15,771 bases of DNA from Cephalothrix simula (taxonomy: Eukaryota > Nemertea > Palaeonemertea > Archinemertea > Cephalotrichidae): positions 1 through 15,771 of the forward strand of contig JAXIUW010016675.1 of NCBI GenBank assembly GCA_035591015.1, read 5' to 3'. Made by a program: the position numbers and the translations under genes. Of the stretch, positions 7,827 to 15,771 are shown piece after piece; positions within the stretch are counted from its first letter, which is position 1, and every line of letters starts with the position of its first letter. The notes under the pieces are model-generated. The model was given only the letters and a program-made list of their open reading frames with translations, had not been told where the DNA came from and did no database searches.

Positions 7827-8066
7827 GATCTTGAAAAGAATCTCAAGGCAAAGAATAAGAAGGCGAAAAAATCAAAAGAAAAGGGTACTGGAAATCCTAT
7901 CACTGATGATGAAATAATGAAAGAGGAATCTCACATGACGGAAAGCAGTAGTCCAAATGGAAAAGGAATTAATAAAAATGAAGAGGAAAATGGATGGGTT
8001 GTGCCATATGATCATCTTAGTAAAGATGAAAAGAACAAACCCGAAGTTGAGGATACAAAATTATAA
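7827..8066 (+). CDS. terminal exon: Lys/Glu-rich cytoplasmic tail ending in a class I PDZ ligand
   Basis: Acceptor TTCTTCTACTGCAG, then 79 codons and TAA (8064-8066), in phase 0 with the preceding exons. Residues 1-19 are strongly basic (KAKNKKAKKSKEK at 7-19). Residues 25-55 are acidic and Ser/Asn-rich. Residues 56-64 (GWVVPYDHL) are the only hydrophobic block and may be a short binding motif. The last four residues, Asp-Thr-Lys-Leu, fit the class I PDZ ligand rule (Ser/Thr at -2, hydrophobic at 0). The composition suggests a disordered tail, so this is probably an adhesion or polarity receptor linked to scaffold proteins. The orthologue is not recognised. Coding bias contrasts clearly with flanking repeats, making this the best supported exon in the window. 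Confidence 0.8.
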   Translation, partial: DLEKNLKAKNKKAKKSKEKGTGNPITDDEIMKEESHMTESSSPNGKGINKNEEENGWVVPYDHLSKDEKNKPEVEDTKL

Positions 8067-8180
8067 TGAAAACGTTTCCTTATTTTCTAGAAAAGGGATC
8101 TACAAAAAATTTTGGATTTTATTGGAAATATTTTGATGCAACATGTTCGTCCACTGCAGATCATTGTTCCAATGTTAATA

Positions 8181-8274
8181 GGATAGAAGTTTGCTAGCCT
8201 GGAAGTTCCATTAAGGATAGAAGTTTGCGAGCTCGAAAGTTCCATATGGATAGAAGTTTGCGAGCTCGGAAGTT
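8181..8274 (+). repeat. 33-bp tandem repeat, about 2.8 copies
   Basis: Units start at 8181, 8215 and 8248 with GGATAGAAGTTTGC, continuing GAGCTCGGAAGTTCCAT with a few differences (unit 1 has TAGCCTG in place of GAGCTCG). The period is 33-34 bp and the last unit is truncated. It lies 115 bp after the stop codon, in the presumed 3'UTR. Confidence 0.8.
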
Positions 8275-8354
8275 AACGTGTTTTGAAAGTTTTTGTCATA
8301 ATTAGGAAATATACTGATCTATTACAGTTTTCGGTCGGCTAAATCACGGAATAT

Positions 8355-8508
8355 GTTCTAGTGTCACATTCGCCAGCGATCAGATACCGGTATGAGAGCG
8401 TAGGAAGGAGCCGTAACATTTATATTCAATACATAATATTACAAAGATTCAGCGCTCTGATATCTGTTCGCAGGCGAATATTTTCGCCAGCGATGGTGAC
8501 TCTAGAAC
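8355..8508. mobile_element. GTTCTAG MITE, copy A
   Basis: 154 bp with inverted ends: GTTCTAGTGTCACATTCGCC on the left, and GGTGACTCTAGAAC on the right preceded by TTCGCCAGCGAT. The interior has TTCAATACATA and CGCTCTGATATCTGTTCGCA. The same order of landmarks occurs in opposite orientation at 13007-13151, establishing a family. Too short to code. Confidence 0.8.
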
Positions 8509-8593
8509 GGCCTTTTATTAAGTTTTGTAAACATTTGTAAGCTTATATTATACAGACATTACACGTTTATCATAGCTTTTACAAGTATTTAAA

Positions 8594-8695
8594 TGTACAT
8601 ATTTTGTATATATTTCAATGTTTGTGCTTGTATAGTTTTTTTTATATCTCTCTAGTTGATAATGATAATGATTTTTCTTTGAGACGTTGTATATA
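8594..8695 (+). promoter_or_regulatory. cluster of three Pumilio-type UGUANAUA sites
   Basis: TGTACATA (8594-8601), TGTATATA (8605-8612) and TGTATATA (8688-8695) match the PUF-protein recognition element on the sense strand of the presumed 3'UTR. Low-complexity AT sequence raises the chance rate. Confidence 0.3.
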
Positions 8696-8750
8696 TGTAT
8701 ATTACCAAACCCGGGGATGCAATGTATTTGACTGTATTTAGTAAATTTTT

Positions 8751-9964
8751 AACTGTCGTTCTGTAAAAAGCGCTCCCTGCTTATGCAAACCTTCTTTATG
8801 CTAGAATCGCTATTTATTATAATTTTCTAACATAGCAAAAATAGAAAAATCAATAGAAACAAAGGTTTCTATGCTCTGTTTTATTTTTCATATTCTTAAC
8901 TATGCCAAATTACAGTTATGCCGCCAAACTTACTCAAGGCAAGAAGGGGGGGTTCATGGAAAAAATGTGCATACATGGGTGATATTTTGGGATTTTTTAC
9001 ACCCCCCCCCCCGCCCACCTCCCTACCTTAATACCCCGTTTTTACACATTTTTTGTATTTTTAGGGGACCGAAAATTGTTCGGATTTCACCATTTATTTC
9101 GACAATTTTGAACAGCATTTACACATTTTTTTCTTAAAAATTTGGAATTTTTTCAGGTCACTTTCAAACATTTACGTGGGCCTTATTTTTAGACTTTATT
9201 AGGCTCCTAAAATACTGTCAAAAAGGATTTCACAATGAGAAAATAACACATGTGAATGATATGTGAGTGATAAAATGCGTAGAAAACTGTATTGTGTATT
9301 TTTATAGAGAATAAAAAAATGTGTTTTTTCTCGAAATTACCACACCCCTCATATGTGTGTGCACACTTTTCACGTGATGTTTGTTTTGACATGAACAATT
9401 TTTCTCGGGAAAAAATTAATTTTGTTTGATTTGCTGTTTTCATATAAATCCGTGGGTTTTACTTATTTTTGATTATTCGAATTATTAATTTTCCTCGTTC
9501 CAGTTTGTCTCAAACGCTTGGTATTTAAGTGTAATTTTATATACTGTACATTTCTTGTGCTTGCATTGATATCTATACAGAAAACCTACCCAACTAATCT
9601 TTCGATAATGTTAAATATTTTTTATGAAACCAATTTATACATATCAGAGATTTTGTTATTTGCCTGCATTTTATAATTATAAAATTGTTATACTTGTAAG
9701 ACATTTGCCTTTTTAATCAAGTTTGGACGAGGGAACTGATGCATACAGTAGCCCAGAGGGGGTATGGGGCAGACCTCGATCGGCGCCGATTGCACCCCCT
9801 TAAATATTTGTGTAGTATCTAATATTTCGCACTGCCTCAATGCAATAGAAACAATGGCAGTTAGTAAATTGTAAAAGGACTCAGAGATATTAAATTCTCT
9901 AGGCGAATCCAATTATTTCCGCGCGAGAAAATTCTAAAAAGCCGGCGCTTTGGAAAGAATCATG
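8751..9964. other. AT-rich sequence past the gene end, no gene seen
   Basis: Contains a hairpin (ATAGAAAC AAAG GTTTCTAT, 8853-8872), a run of about 14 C/G bases near 9001-9014, and AATAAA at 9310-9315. Open frames are short and low-complexity. Otherwise featureless. Confidence 0.45.
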
Positions 9965-10387
9965 CAGGGGCGTATGGCGCAGTATATTTTGCATCCATGC
10001 TGCTACCAAATTCTAAACTTTGCGCCCCTGTTTGCTACTAAATTCTAAAAACCTGGTGTCCTTTAGCAAATACATGTAGCATATCACTGTAGCACGAGAA
10101 GTCTAGATAGAATGCCGGGAGCTGTCTTTCCATGCGCAAAACCTTTTACACACTGGAGTATTCTACATGTATGCTATTGTTGCCTTAAGATTTATTCAAA
10201 TGTACAAAATTACATTCTATTTTCGAAAATTTTTTATGTCACACCTTTGTTTCTCGCCATTTCAATTTACACTCTAATTTTTATTGCACAGATTTCATGA
10301 AAATAGTTTTGGGCCTTTATTATACCTTGCGCCCCTGAGTTCAGGTATTCCCCCTCCCCCAGAGCCGAAAACCTGGGTACGCCCCTG
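9965..10387. mobile_element. element with CAGGGGCGTA inverted ends (hAT-like, tentative)
   Basis: CAGGGGCGTA at 9965-9974 is mirrored by TACGCCCCTG at 10378-10387. Ends of the form CAGGGGCGTA are common in hAT-type non-autonomous elements. Internal CGCCCCTG copies (near 10021-10028 and 10330-10337) and a duplicated TGCTAC(C/T)AAATTCTAAA suggest nesting or rearrangement. No clear 8-bp target duplication. The interior codes for nothing recognisable. Confidence 0.45.
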
Positions 10388-10811
10388 AATGCATACTTTT
10401 TACCTCCTAGAAAAGACATTGAAACCTCATGCACATTTATATTTTTAGAAGATGATAAATTACGTAACATAGTGGATTTTCTGATTTCTTGCCCCACCTG
10501 GTGGGTAAAAAAAGGAAGCACCCCGAATCGTTCTAGTTGAACCAAAACTAGCTGGAATAGGCGGTTTCGCATAAAATGCATATAAAATCGCACAAATCTT
10601 GTATTTTAATTAATCAAGTGGTCGGTCAAATTTCAGATGATCAATTAAAAAAGTCTTGCTCCTGGGAAATCGGTATTTGGGTCATTGCTTGATATGCCGA
10701 AAAACCTATCTGTAGCTAGTTTCCAGTGCCTCCTCCAAGGCCGACCCTAAAGTCCATTATTTTACCTCTGCGCTGCGCGCCTGGGAAAATAACTGCTCAC
10801 TTATTGCACTT
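10388..10811. other. non-coding sequence
   Basis: CCACCTGGTGG at 10494-10504 is the only recurrent motif. A partial relative of the following palindrome family (GCGCTGCGCGCC ... AATAACTGCTC ... TTATTGCAC) lies at about 10767-10808. No gene seen. Confidence 0.4.
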
Positions 10812-10968
10812 AAAAATCGTCGAATAACTGTCTAATATTATACAGATATTGCACAACTTTTTGAGTGCAATACGATGCAATTATTGCCCGAGGGGCGCAG
10901 CCCCGAGGGTAATAACTGCTCGTATTGCACGAAAAAATGTGCAATATCTGTTTCATTTAACGATTTTT
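10812..10968. mobile_element. palindromic element with GC-rich core, copy A
   Basis: 157 bp that reads as an imperfect palindrome from AAAAATCG (10812-10819) to CGATTTTT (10961-10968). Arm landmarks are ACAGATATTGCACA / TGTGCAATATCTG and GTGCAATACGA / TCGTATTGCAC. The centre has GGGGC GCA GCCCC (10892-10904). It has essentially no loop beyond GCA. A related palindrome is at 14905-15009. No coding capacity. Confidence 0.75.
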
Positions 10969-11408
10969 GCTTGTTATCTCATGATTATTGGAAAATATCA
11001 TCTAGCTGCACACCTTAAATAATATTAAATAACGGATCCCAATTTAGAATTCTTGTGTCACGAACTAATTCCCTAGTTATGTTTACACCGAAATAAACCT
11101 TAATCACAATCGGATCATTTTGATTCTAACCTAATAGTAACGCAGGTAGCTGTAATCAGGTAATCAGAAAAAGTTTGTTGGAGGATATTTTGACGAAGCT
11201 AATTTTGATCAATTTTCAAATAGAGTCTTAAACTTTATGATATGAACTTGTTGACAAAGCTATTTCACATGGAATTTATTGATATTCAGTAAGTTACATG
11301 ACGTTATCAGGATAATTTGTTAAAATAAAACCTTCATCCTCATACCCCCTCGTTGTGGATGGTATAGGAGAAATCCTCTCGTTCACTAGAGTAGCATCAG
11401 GAAATCTC
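10969..11408. other. non-coding sequence
   Basis: AT-rich; no repeats, splice-bounded exon or RNA gene recognised. Confidence 0.4.
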
Positions 11409-11500
11409 TTCCCGAGAAAATTGGTCCCGGATAAATTGTCCCTAGGCACATTCGTCCCTGAGAGATTTGGCCCCAGGAAAATTTGTCAGGGTCCCTCATT
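11409..11500 (+). repeat. degenerate 15-17 bp tandem repeat, about five units
   Basis: Successive units follow the pattern (T/C)CCC(G/T/A) ... A(A/T)TTG: TCCCGAGAAAATTGG, TCCCGGATAAATTG, TCCCTAGGCACATTCG, TCCCTGAGAGATTTGG, CCCCAGGAAAATTTG. Units differ by several bases and a few indels, so the array is old. Confidence 0.6.
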
Positions 11501-11846
11501 TTAAGACATGACCTGGTCATCGCTTGCCCTAGGAGGGGGCGGGAACCAACGGAAAAGATTTTGCGTTATATGAGGCGTTTTGCCCTACCCCATATACAAT
11601 TTCGTTGTCGAAAATTTAGATTTTGCAAATAGACATACTCAATTCTCACCCGTCGAAATGTTGAAACACCTACCAACTAACCTGATGTCAAACTAATTAA
11701 TCTCTAAAATTTCCAAAACACCCACCCCACCCAGTCGGAATATAAAACTTGACAACTCCTCCCCCCTGTTGCAGCGCTGATCACCTTATTGCATAAATCA
11801 TGTGGGAAGGTCCTCCCAAGTGCAAATAAAGCAATAAAAACTATAA
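11501..11846. other. non-coding sequence
   Basis: No ORF, repeat or RNA gene recognised in this stretch. Confidence 0.4.
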
Positions 11847-12125
11847 CAGGGTCACCTGGAAATCAGGGAAAAGTCAGGGACAAATTCAGGGAAATGTAAG
11901 GGAATTTTTATTCTTCCAGAGTTTCTGCATTGAAAATCTGTCACGAATAAAAATTCTTTGCGGTTACGCAATTTATGCATATCTTTGCAGTTATCATGAA
12001 ATCACTAATGAATTTTTCCAAAATTTTGCTTACGCGTTCGGCGTTCCCTTAAAAGTTTAGGGAACGTTTTGCAAAGAGTCCTGGAAATCAGGGGAAATGA
12101 AAATCGTGAAACGGTGGCCACCCTG
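11847..12125. mobile_element. hAT-like MITE, CAGGGT...ACCCTG ends
   Basis: 279 bp from CAGGGTCACCTGGAAATCAG to GGTGGCCACCCTG. The right end, reversed, reads CAGGGTGGCCACC, so CAGGGT then CACC or GCCACC is shared. Subterminal CTGGAAATCAGGG occurs near both ends (11856 and 12081) in direct orientation, with several more CAGGGA words in the left part. CAGGG-type ends are usual for hAT elements. No matching 8-bp flanks seen, so the assignment is tentative. Confidence 0.5.
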
Positions 12126-13006
12126 ACCAATGGAGTGCTTTTGTGCTTTATATGGCACCTGGAATAGTTCGTAGATGCAGAGAGAGCGCTTCAATCGCTT
12201 AAAAATTTCCTAGATTAGTAGTAAAATGCAGTGCAACCATTGTTAAAACTGACGAAATATCGAACATCGGAACATCCGAGATTTATGGTCGGTAGGTCAT
12301 GTTGCCTCTTTTGGGACCTTATTTGACTTTGAGCATGCTTTATGTCATCAATCAGCTACTGTAATATTCTTTGTTTTCTTATACCCTTTTATTTATTCAG
12401 AATGGTCAGTACTGATTAAGTCCACTTACTGATCTTACAATAATTCTCTTGACGCTAGTCATCCTCTGGGTTAATTCATAATTAGTGATCATTATCCTTA
12501 GGGAATACGACGAATTTAGACAGCATAATCTTTCGTCTTAAGAGTTATAATCAGATCCTTAGAAAATTGCTTTGGTGCTCTGCCGACAATTAAGAGTTTA
12601 GAATTGGAATGCCCCTGACCGAATGATGACGTGGTTTACCGGGTTGGAGTAGTACGTCCTATGTCAAGGCTATGTCCTGATCGATTCAGTTCCGGGTTAG
12701 CCTTGACGTGGTATAATCAGAATAGGCAAGGAAGATCCTAGTATTGATCGTTAGCTATCATATAACAAATTGAACCACAGTGTTTGTTTCGCGTTCTCTA
12801 GTGGACGCTATTTAAGTGAACGTCCGTCGACGTACGATCTGATCTGAGGTGTCAAGACATTCACACCTGCCCTAAAAGCGGTATAAAGGCATAAACCTGG
12901 CATAAATGGACTTCCCTTCGTCGGCGACAACGCGCGACAACTACGAGATATTACAGCGCAGGAATCGTACATTTTAATTCAATGTATAATATAGCAATGA
13001 TTCGCC
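12126..13006. other. non-coding sequence, no gene seen
   Basis: Mixed composition. GTCAAGGCT (near 12663) and AGCCTTGAC (near 12699) form a short inverted repeat. No splice-bounded exon or tRNA structure recognised. Confidence 0.4.
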
Positions 13007-13151
13007 GGTCACCATCGCCGGCGAAAATATTCGCCTGCGAACAGATATCAGAGCGCCGAAGCTATGTATTGAATAAAAATGTTACGGTTCCTGTGCTCTC
13101 ATATCTGATCGCTGGCGAATATATTTTCGCCAGCGATGGTGACTCTAGAAC
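13007..13151. mobile_element. GTTCTAG MITE, copy B, opposite orientation to copy A
   Basis: The right end, GCCAGCGATGGTGACTCTAG then AAC, matches the right end of the copy at 8355-8508 exactly. The rest matches that copy reversed: CGCCTGCGAACAGATATCAGAGCGC, CTATGTATTGAATA, AATGTTACGG, then the CTCTCATATCTGATCGCTGGCGAA block. The left end, GGTCACCATCGCCGGCGAAAA, lacks the final GTTCTAG, so this copy is slightly decayed there. Confidence 0.75.
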
Positions 13152-13317
13152 AAATGCTCGATGTACGACCCTCATCGAAAGTATGTTCACCATTATAAGT
13201 GAAAAAAAAGTCCAGATGACAAAACGAAGTCAATTATTAATTGTTTTTGGATCTTTTAATCCTAAAAACATTGGTGATAACGTAGTCATCAGTAAATAGT
13301 AAAATATTATGCAGATA
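13152..13317. other. short unassigned stretch
   Basis: No feature recognised between the MITE and the SINE-like element. Confidence 0.35.
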
Positions 13318-13633
13318 ATGAAATGAAATGAAATTTCATCGACTTTCGCTATTTTCTAAATACCGCCAGAGTCGGGGTTTTTATCCCAGAGGGAAGAGGG
13401 CCACTGTAAGCCCATATGAAGTGCCCTGAGCTCTTCGGGCGCTTTTGCAGTTCCTAGTCCCCGCTCCACTTTTTAACGCCGCCCAGTATCTGCCTCTCCG
13501 CGCCACCCAGTATCTGCCAATCGCGATCTGCCGATGGTAAGACTCGAACTCACGCAAGCCATCACGAAAGATTTTATGACGTCATGACCTACGTCTGGTT
13601 CAGCGCCTTAAAACCGCTCGGCCATCCAGGCAG
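13318..13633 (-). mobile_element. tRNA-derived SINE-like element
   Basis: On the minus strand, 13633 to 13528 begins CTGCCTGGATGGCCGAGCGG, then TTTTAAGGCGCTGAACC. This resembles a type II (Leu/Ser) tRNA with an A box, and a B-box-like GAGTTCGAGTC follows near 13541-13551. CTGCC/GGCAG pair as acceptor ends. At 106 nt with poor anticodon pairing it is too long for a working tRNA. The body (13527-13340) contains a 24-bp tandem repeat, and the far end is a simple (ATTTC)n tail (13318-13334), the usual layout of tRNA SINEs. Head, body and tail are seen; the family is unknown. Confidence 0.5.
13477..13518 (+). repeat. 24-bp spaced direct repeat
   Basis: CGCCGCCCAGTATCTGCC (13477-13494) and CGCCACCCAGTATCTGCC (13501-13518) differ at one base and are offset by 24 bp. 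They lie in the body of the SINE-like element. Confidence 0.7.
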
Positions 13634-14904
13634 AGATCAGGTAATATGATTTTTTTTCTTGGGACAATGGCAACCGGCTTTTATCGTCCGGCCTCTCTAT
13701 TCCAAATGTACAGTACAAACAGTACAGGGGGATATTATACCCGGCTCTCGTGGCGAACCTTCACATCGGTTTTTGAAAAAAATATATGGGCTATAGATTA
13801 CAATATACGAAACCTTATAATCCTGCACAACATCGTATTAAAGGGTTATTGGATTGTTTGATTGTTTAAAACGGTTTGATTTATTTCGAATTTTAGAGAT
13901 CGTAAAATGTCTCATCAAATACCGGATTTCGAAAAAAATTGATTTTCAATGGATTAATTTATCGAAAGAGATTAAAAAATCCCATGCCTCGCTGTTCAAT
14001 TTAATTCTCCGCGTAATTACTCCAAGCCAATAAACATCAGTGACGTATAGATTACGGATGTTGCCGCTGACTCTTGTTTCTTCAATGTCTCATTGTGTCA
14101 AATACATTTTGTCAGAGGATGATTTGCTCAGTTTTTTCTAATCAAAATGTGGAATGTATATATATTCAGATTTATTGTGATAATTGATGATTGAGGAATA
14201 TCAAACGTCTTTCAATATGATGTTTGAGGTAAAAAAAAAATATTTTAATATTTCTTATACATGTAGTAAAATGTTTTAATGATTTAAAAATTTCTGAATT
14301 TAGTATTTTATTTTTCTTCTTTCCCTTTTTATTTTATTTTACTGTGGGGGCATGCACTGAGGTTTGATTGAGGCTGTTTTTATTAAATTTATTTCTTATC
14401 TTCGAGATTTATTTTCGATTTTCTTCATTTTGATTAAGAATTATAGTATTCTCTTCGTGATTTTCTCATATTAATTCAGATTCTGTCAATTTCAATGAAA
14501 TATTTTCTATGCTTAGCAAATAGGTTGTCAAAAAAATATTCTTTTTCGGGATCTATTAATTGAAATAGTGAACAAATAGCTACGAAGCGTCAGTTTTGGA
14601 TTATTATCTCTTTTGTGCTCAACGAAGTTAAAATCAGTGTTGTTCTGAAGGCCATAATTTTTTTCATGTGCCAAAACTATTCCCTAGTTCGTTAGTGCAT
14701 GAATTATTCAATTCGCCCAAATTAGGCCGATATCCTGGATTCGCGCGATATCGAGCGAAAATAATTTTTTCGCGCGGAGGATTCTAGCAAAATTAGAAAA
14801 TAGGATCCCCGCCCAATGTTTAAAATTATTCAGCGGTTGCGCTTTTAGTGAAATGGTATTTAGTGATACTTCTTGGATAGCATTGAGAAACCGTTGAATA
14901 AAAG
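13634..14904. other. AT-rich non-coding sequence
   Basis: A long AT-rich stretch without recognisable exons, RNA genes or large repeats. Near the end, TTATTCAGCGGTT (14826-14838) and AACCGTTGAATAA (14889-14901) form a 13-bp inverted repeat with one mismatch, just outside the palindrome that follows. Confidence 0.45.
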
Positions 14905-15009
14905 CGTTATTGCACGTTTGTTCGTGAAATACGAGCAGTTATTGCACTCGGGGCTGCGTCCCTCGTGCAATAACTGCTTCGTATTTCACTCAAAAAAGCG
15001 TGCGACAAC
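14905..15009. mobile_element. palindromic element with GC-rich core, copy B
   Basis: 105-bp imperfect palindrome. The left arm GTTATTGCACG ... GTGAAATACGAGCAGTTATTG mirrors CAATAACTGCTTCGTATTTCAC ... CGTGCGACAAC. The centre is CTCGGGGCTGCGTCCCTCG. It shares AATAACTGCT, the GGGGC core and the TATTGCAC word with the element at 10812-10968, so the two are one family, with diverged arms (TATTTCAC against TATTGCAC). Confidence 0.75.
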
Positions 15010-15771
15010 CCTATAGTATTTTTACAAAGAATAAGTTGAAAGAATTGTAACTTTAGGTTTTTGAGCAAAAACTGCAATAAGTCATAGGCCTGTGCAATGG
15101 GAAAAATACTTGGGCGTAAAGCTCTTTTGAAAATTCAGTATTACTTCAGCTGTATACTTCAATAATCACCTGTAGTGATTAAAATTTGGGTCCACAAAAA
15201 GTTAGATTTGTACATATTTATATTTCGATGATTAGACAATTTTTCAAACAAAATAGACCAGTTCAAAAATGATAAAAAATCTTTAATTCTGTTTTATCAA
15301 ACACGACAAGTGGATGTTAATGGAGCAGCTGGAGTCGATTGCTATGTTTTCGATAAATGAAGGATTTTTCAATTTTTTCTTAAAGAAACATTTTGACACC
15401 AAAGTCTTGTCTTGTTAGCAATTAGCAGGTTCTCCAGTATGAAAACTGATGCTCGAAATATTATTCCATTTCATTTATATCAGTGCAAGAGTATAATGTA
15501 CAAGCTGCACATTTTAAGTCCTGAATTTGGTTTGACCTAATTTGGCCGTTGACCTTTGGTGTGAATACCTGCATAATTTATTTTAACATTTTGTAAGTTA
15601 TTTCATTCAGTATTCCCCACCGGTGTGGGGCACTGTGCCCCTAAAGGCGGTTTAGGATTTTTGAAAAATATTCCATCGAGCACAATGTTTAGACTCATTC
15701 ATAAAGTGTGCATGAACCGATTAAGATATTTGATTGGTTTAGATTAATTATTCAGTGACGTCTGGTGACAT
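15010..15771. other. non-coding sequence to the window edge
   Basis: AT-rich. The only structure noted is a pair of overlapping hairpins at 15616-15638: CCCCAC CGGT GTGGGG, and GGGGCAC T GTGCCCC sharing the GGGG. No gene recognised. Confidence 0.4.

Larger units (their letters stand above)
8067..8750 (+). other. probable 3'UTR
   Basis: AT-rich sequence after the stop. It holds a tandem repeat (8181-8274), an inserted MITE (8355-8508), and three UGUANAUA sites. No canonical AATAAA follows closely. AGTAAA at 8740-8745 followed by T- and GT-rich sequence is the nearest variant poly(A) signal, and the first AATAAA is at 9310-9315. The true end is therefore uncertain. Confidence 0.45.

Noticed and set aside
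9310-9315. AATAAA as the gene's poly(A) signal
   Set aside because: About 1.25 kb past the stop in repeat-like, A-rich sequence. It is possible but not preferred without 3'-end data.
11166-11246. Protein-like stretch reading GGYFDEANFDQFSNRVLN
   Set aside because: Short, ends in TGA, and lacks a pyrimidine-rich acceptor. I see no link to another exon.
12982-13299. 105-codon open frame
   Set aside because: Largely the translation of the GTTCTAG MITE, whose other copy has no equivalent frame.
13528-13633. Functional tRNA gene
   Set aside because: 106 nt with weak anticodon and T-stem pairing, and followed by a body and simple-repeat tail typical of a SINE.

Overview
The window looks like nuclear DNA of an invertebrate animal, most likely marine. 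It has GT-AG introns, short exons separated by kilobases of AT-rich non-coding DNA, tRNA-like Pol III promoter sequences, and many short non-autonomous foldback and MITE-like repeats. There are no long ORFs, no bacterial gene spacing and no ribosome binding sites. I cannot name the species. The CRISPR-like impression of 1.25-2.2 kb comes from a palindromic eukaryotic repeat.

The only gene I can support is on the + strand and is cut by the left edge. It is the 3' end of a gene for a single-pass membrane protein, read as exons 1022-1092, 3132-3347, possibly 4411-4491, and 7827-8066 (terminal, with the stop codon). Every exon-exon junction from 1092 onward is phase 0, so the pieces join in frame. 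The visible product is about 201 residues (174 if the 81-nt exon is skipped). It has an extracellular juxtamembrane stretch, a 25-residue transmembrane helix, a basic Arg/His then Gly-Val-Tyr-Ser-Pro motif resembling the FERM-binding site of Crumbs, neurexin IV and glycophorin C tails, a Lys/Glu-rich tail, and a C-terminal Asp-Thr-Lys-Leu that fits a class I PDZ ligand. A plausible 3'UTR follows, with a 33-bp tandem repeat and three UGUANAUA (Pumilio-type) sites. I do not recognise the orthologue.

The introns are packed with inverted-repeat elements. Two copies in opposite orientation of a GATATC-rich foldback element occupy 1256-2194, with decayed relatives at 4999-5561. There is a terminal-inverted-repeat element at 2699-2803, a 544-bp foldback at 5803-6346 carrying a CTCF-like 14-mer in both arms, and a smaller foldback at 7552-7769 just upstream of the last exon.

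From about 9 kb to the right edge I see no credible exon. This part holds a second copy of a 150-bp GTTCTAG MITE (8355-8508 and 13007-13151), two elements with hAT-like ends (9965-10387 and 11847-12125), two GC-cored palindromes of one family (10812-10968 and 14905-15009), short tandem repeats, and a tRNA-derived SINE-like sequence on the minus strand (13318-13633). The rest is AT-rich sequence without recognisable content.
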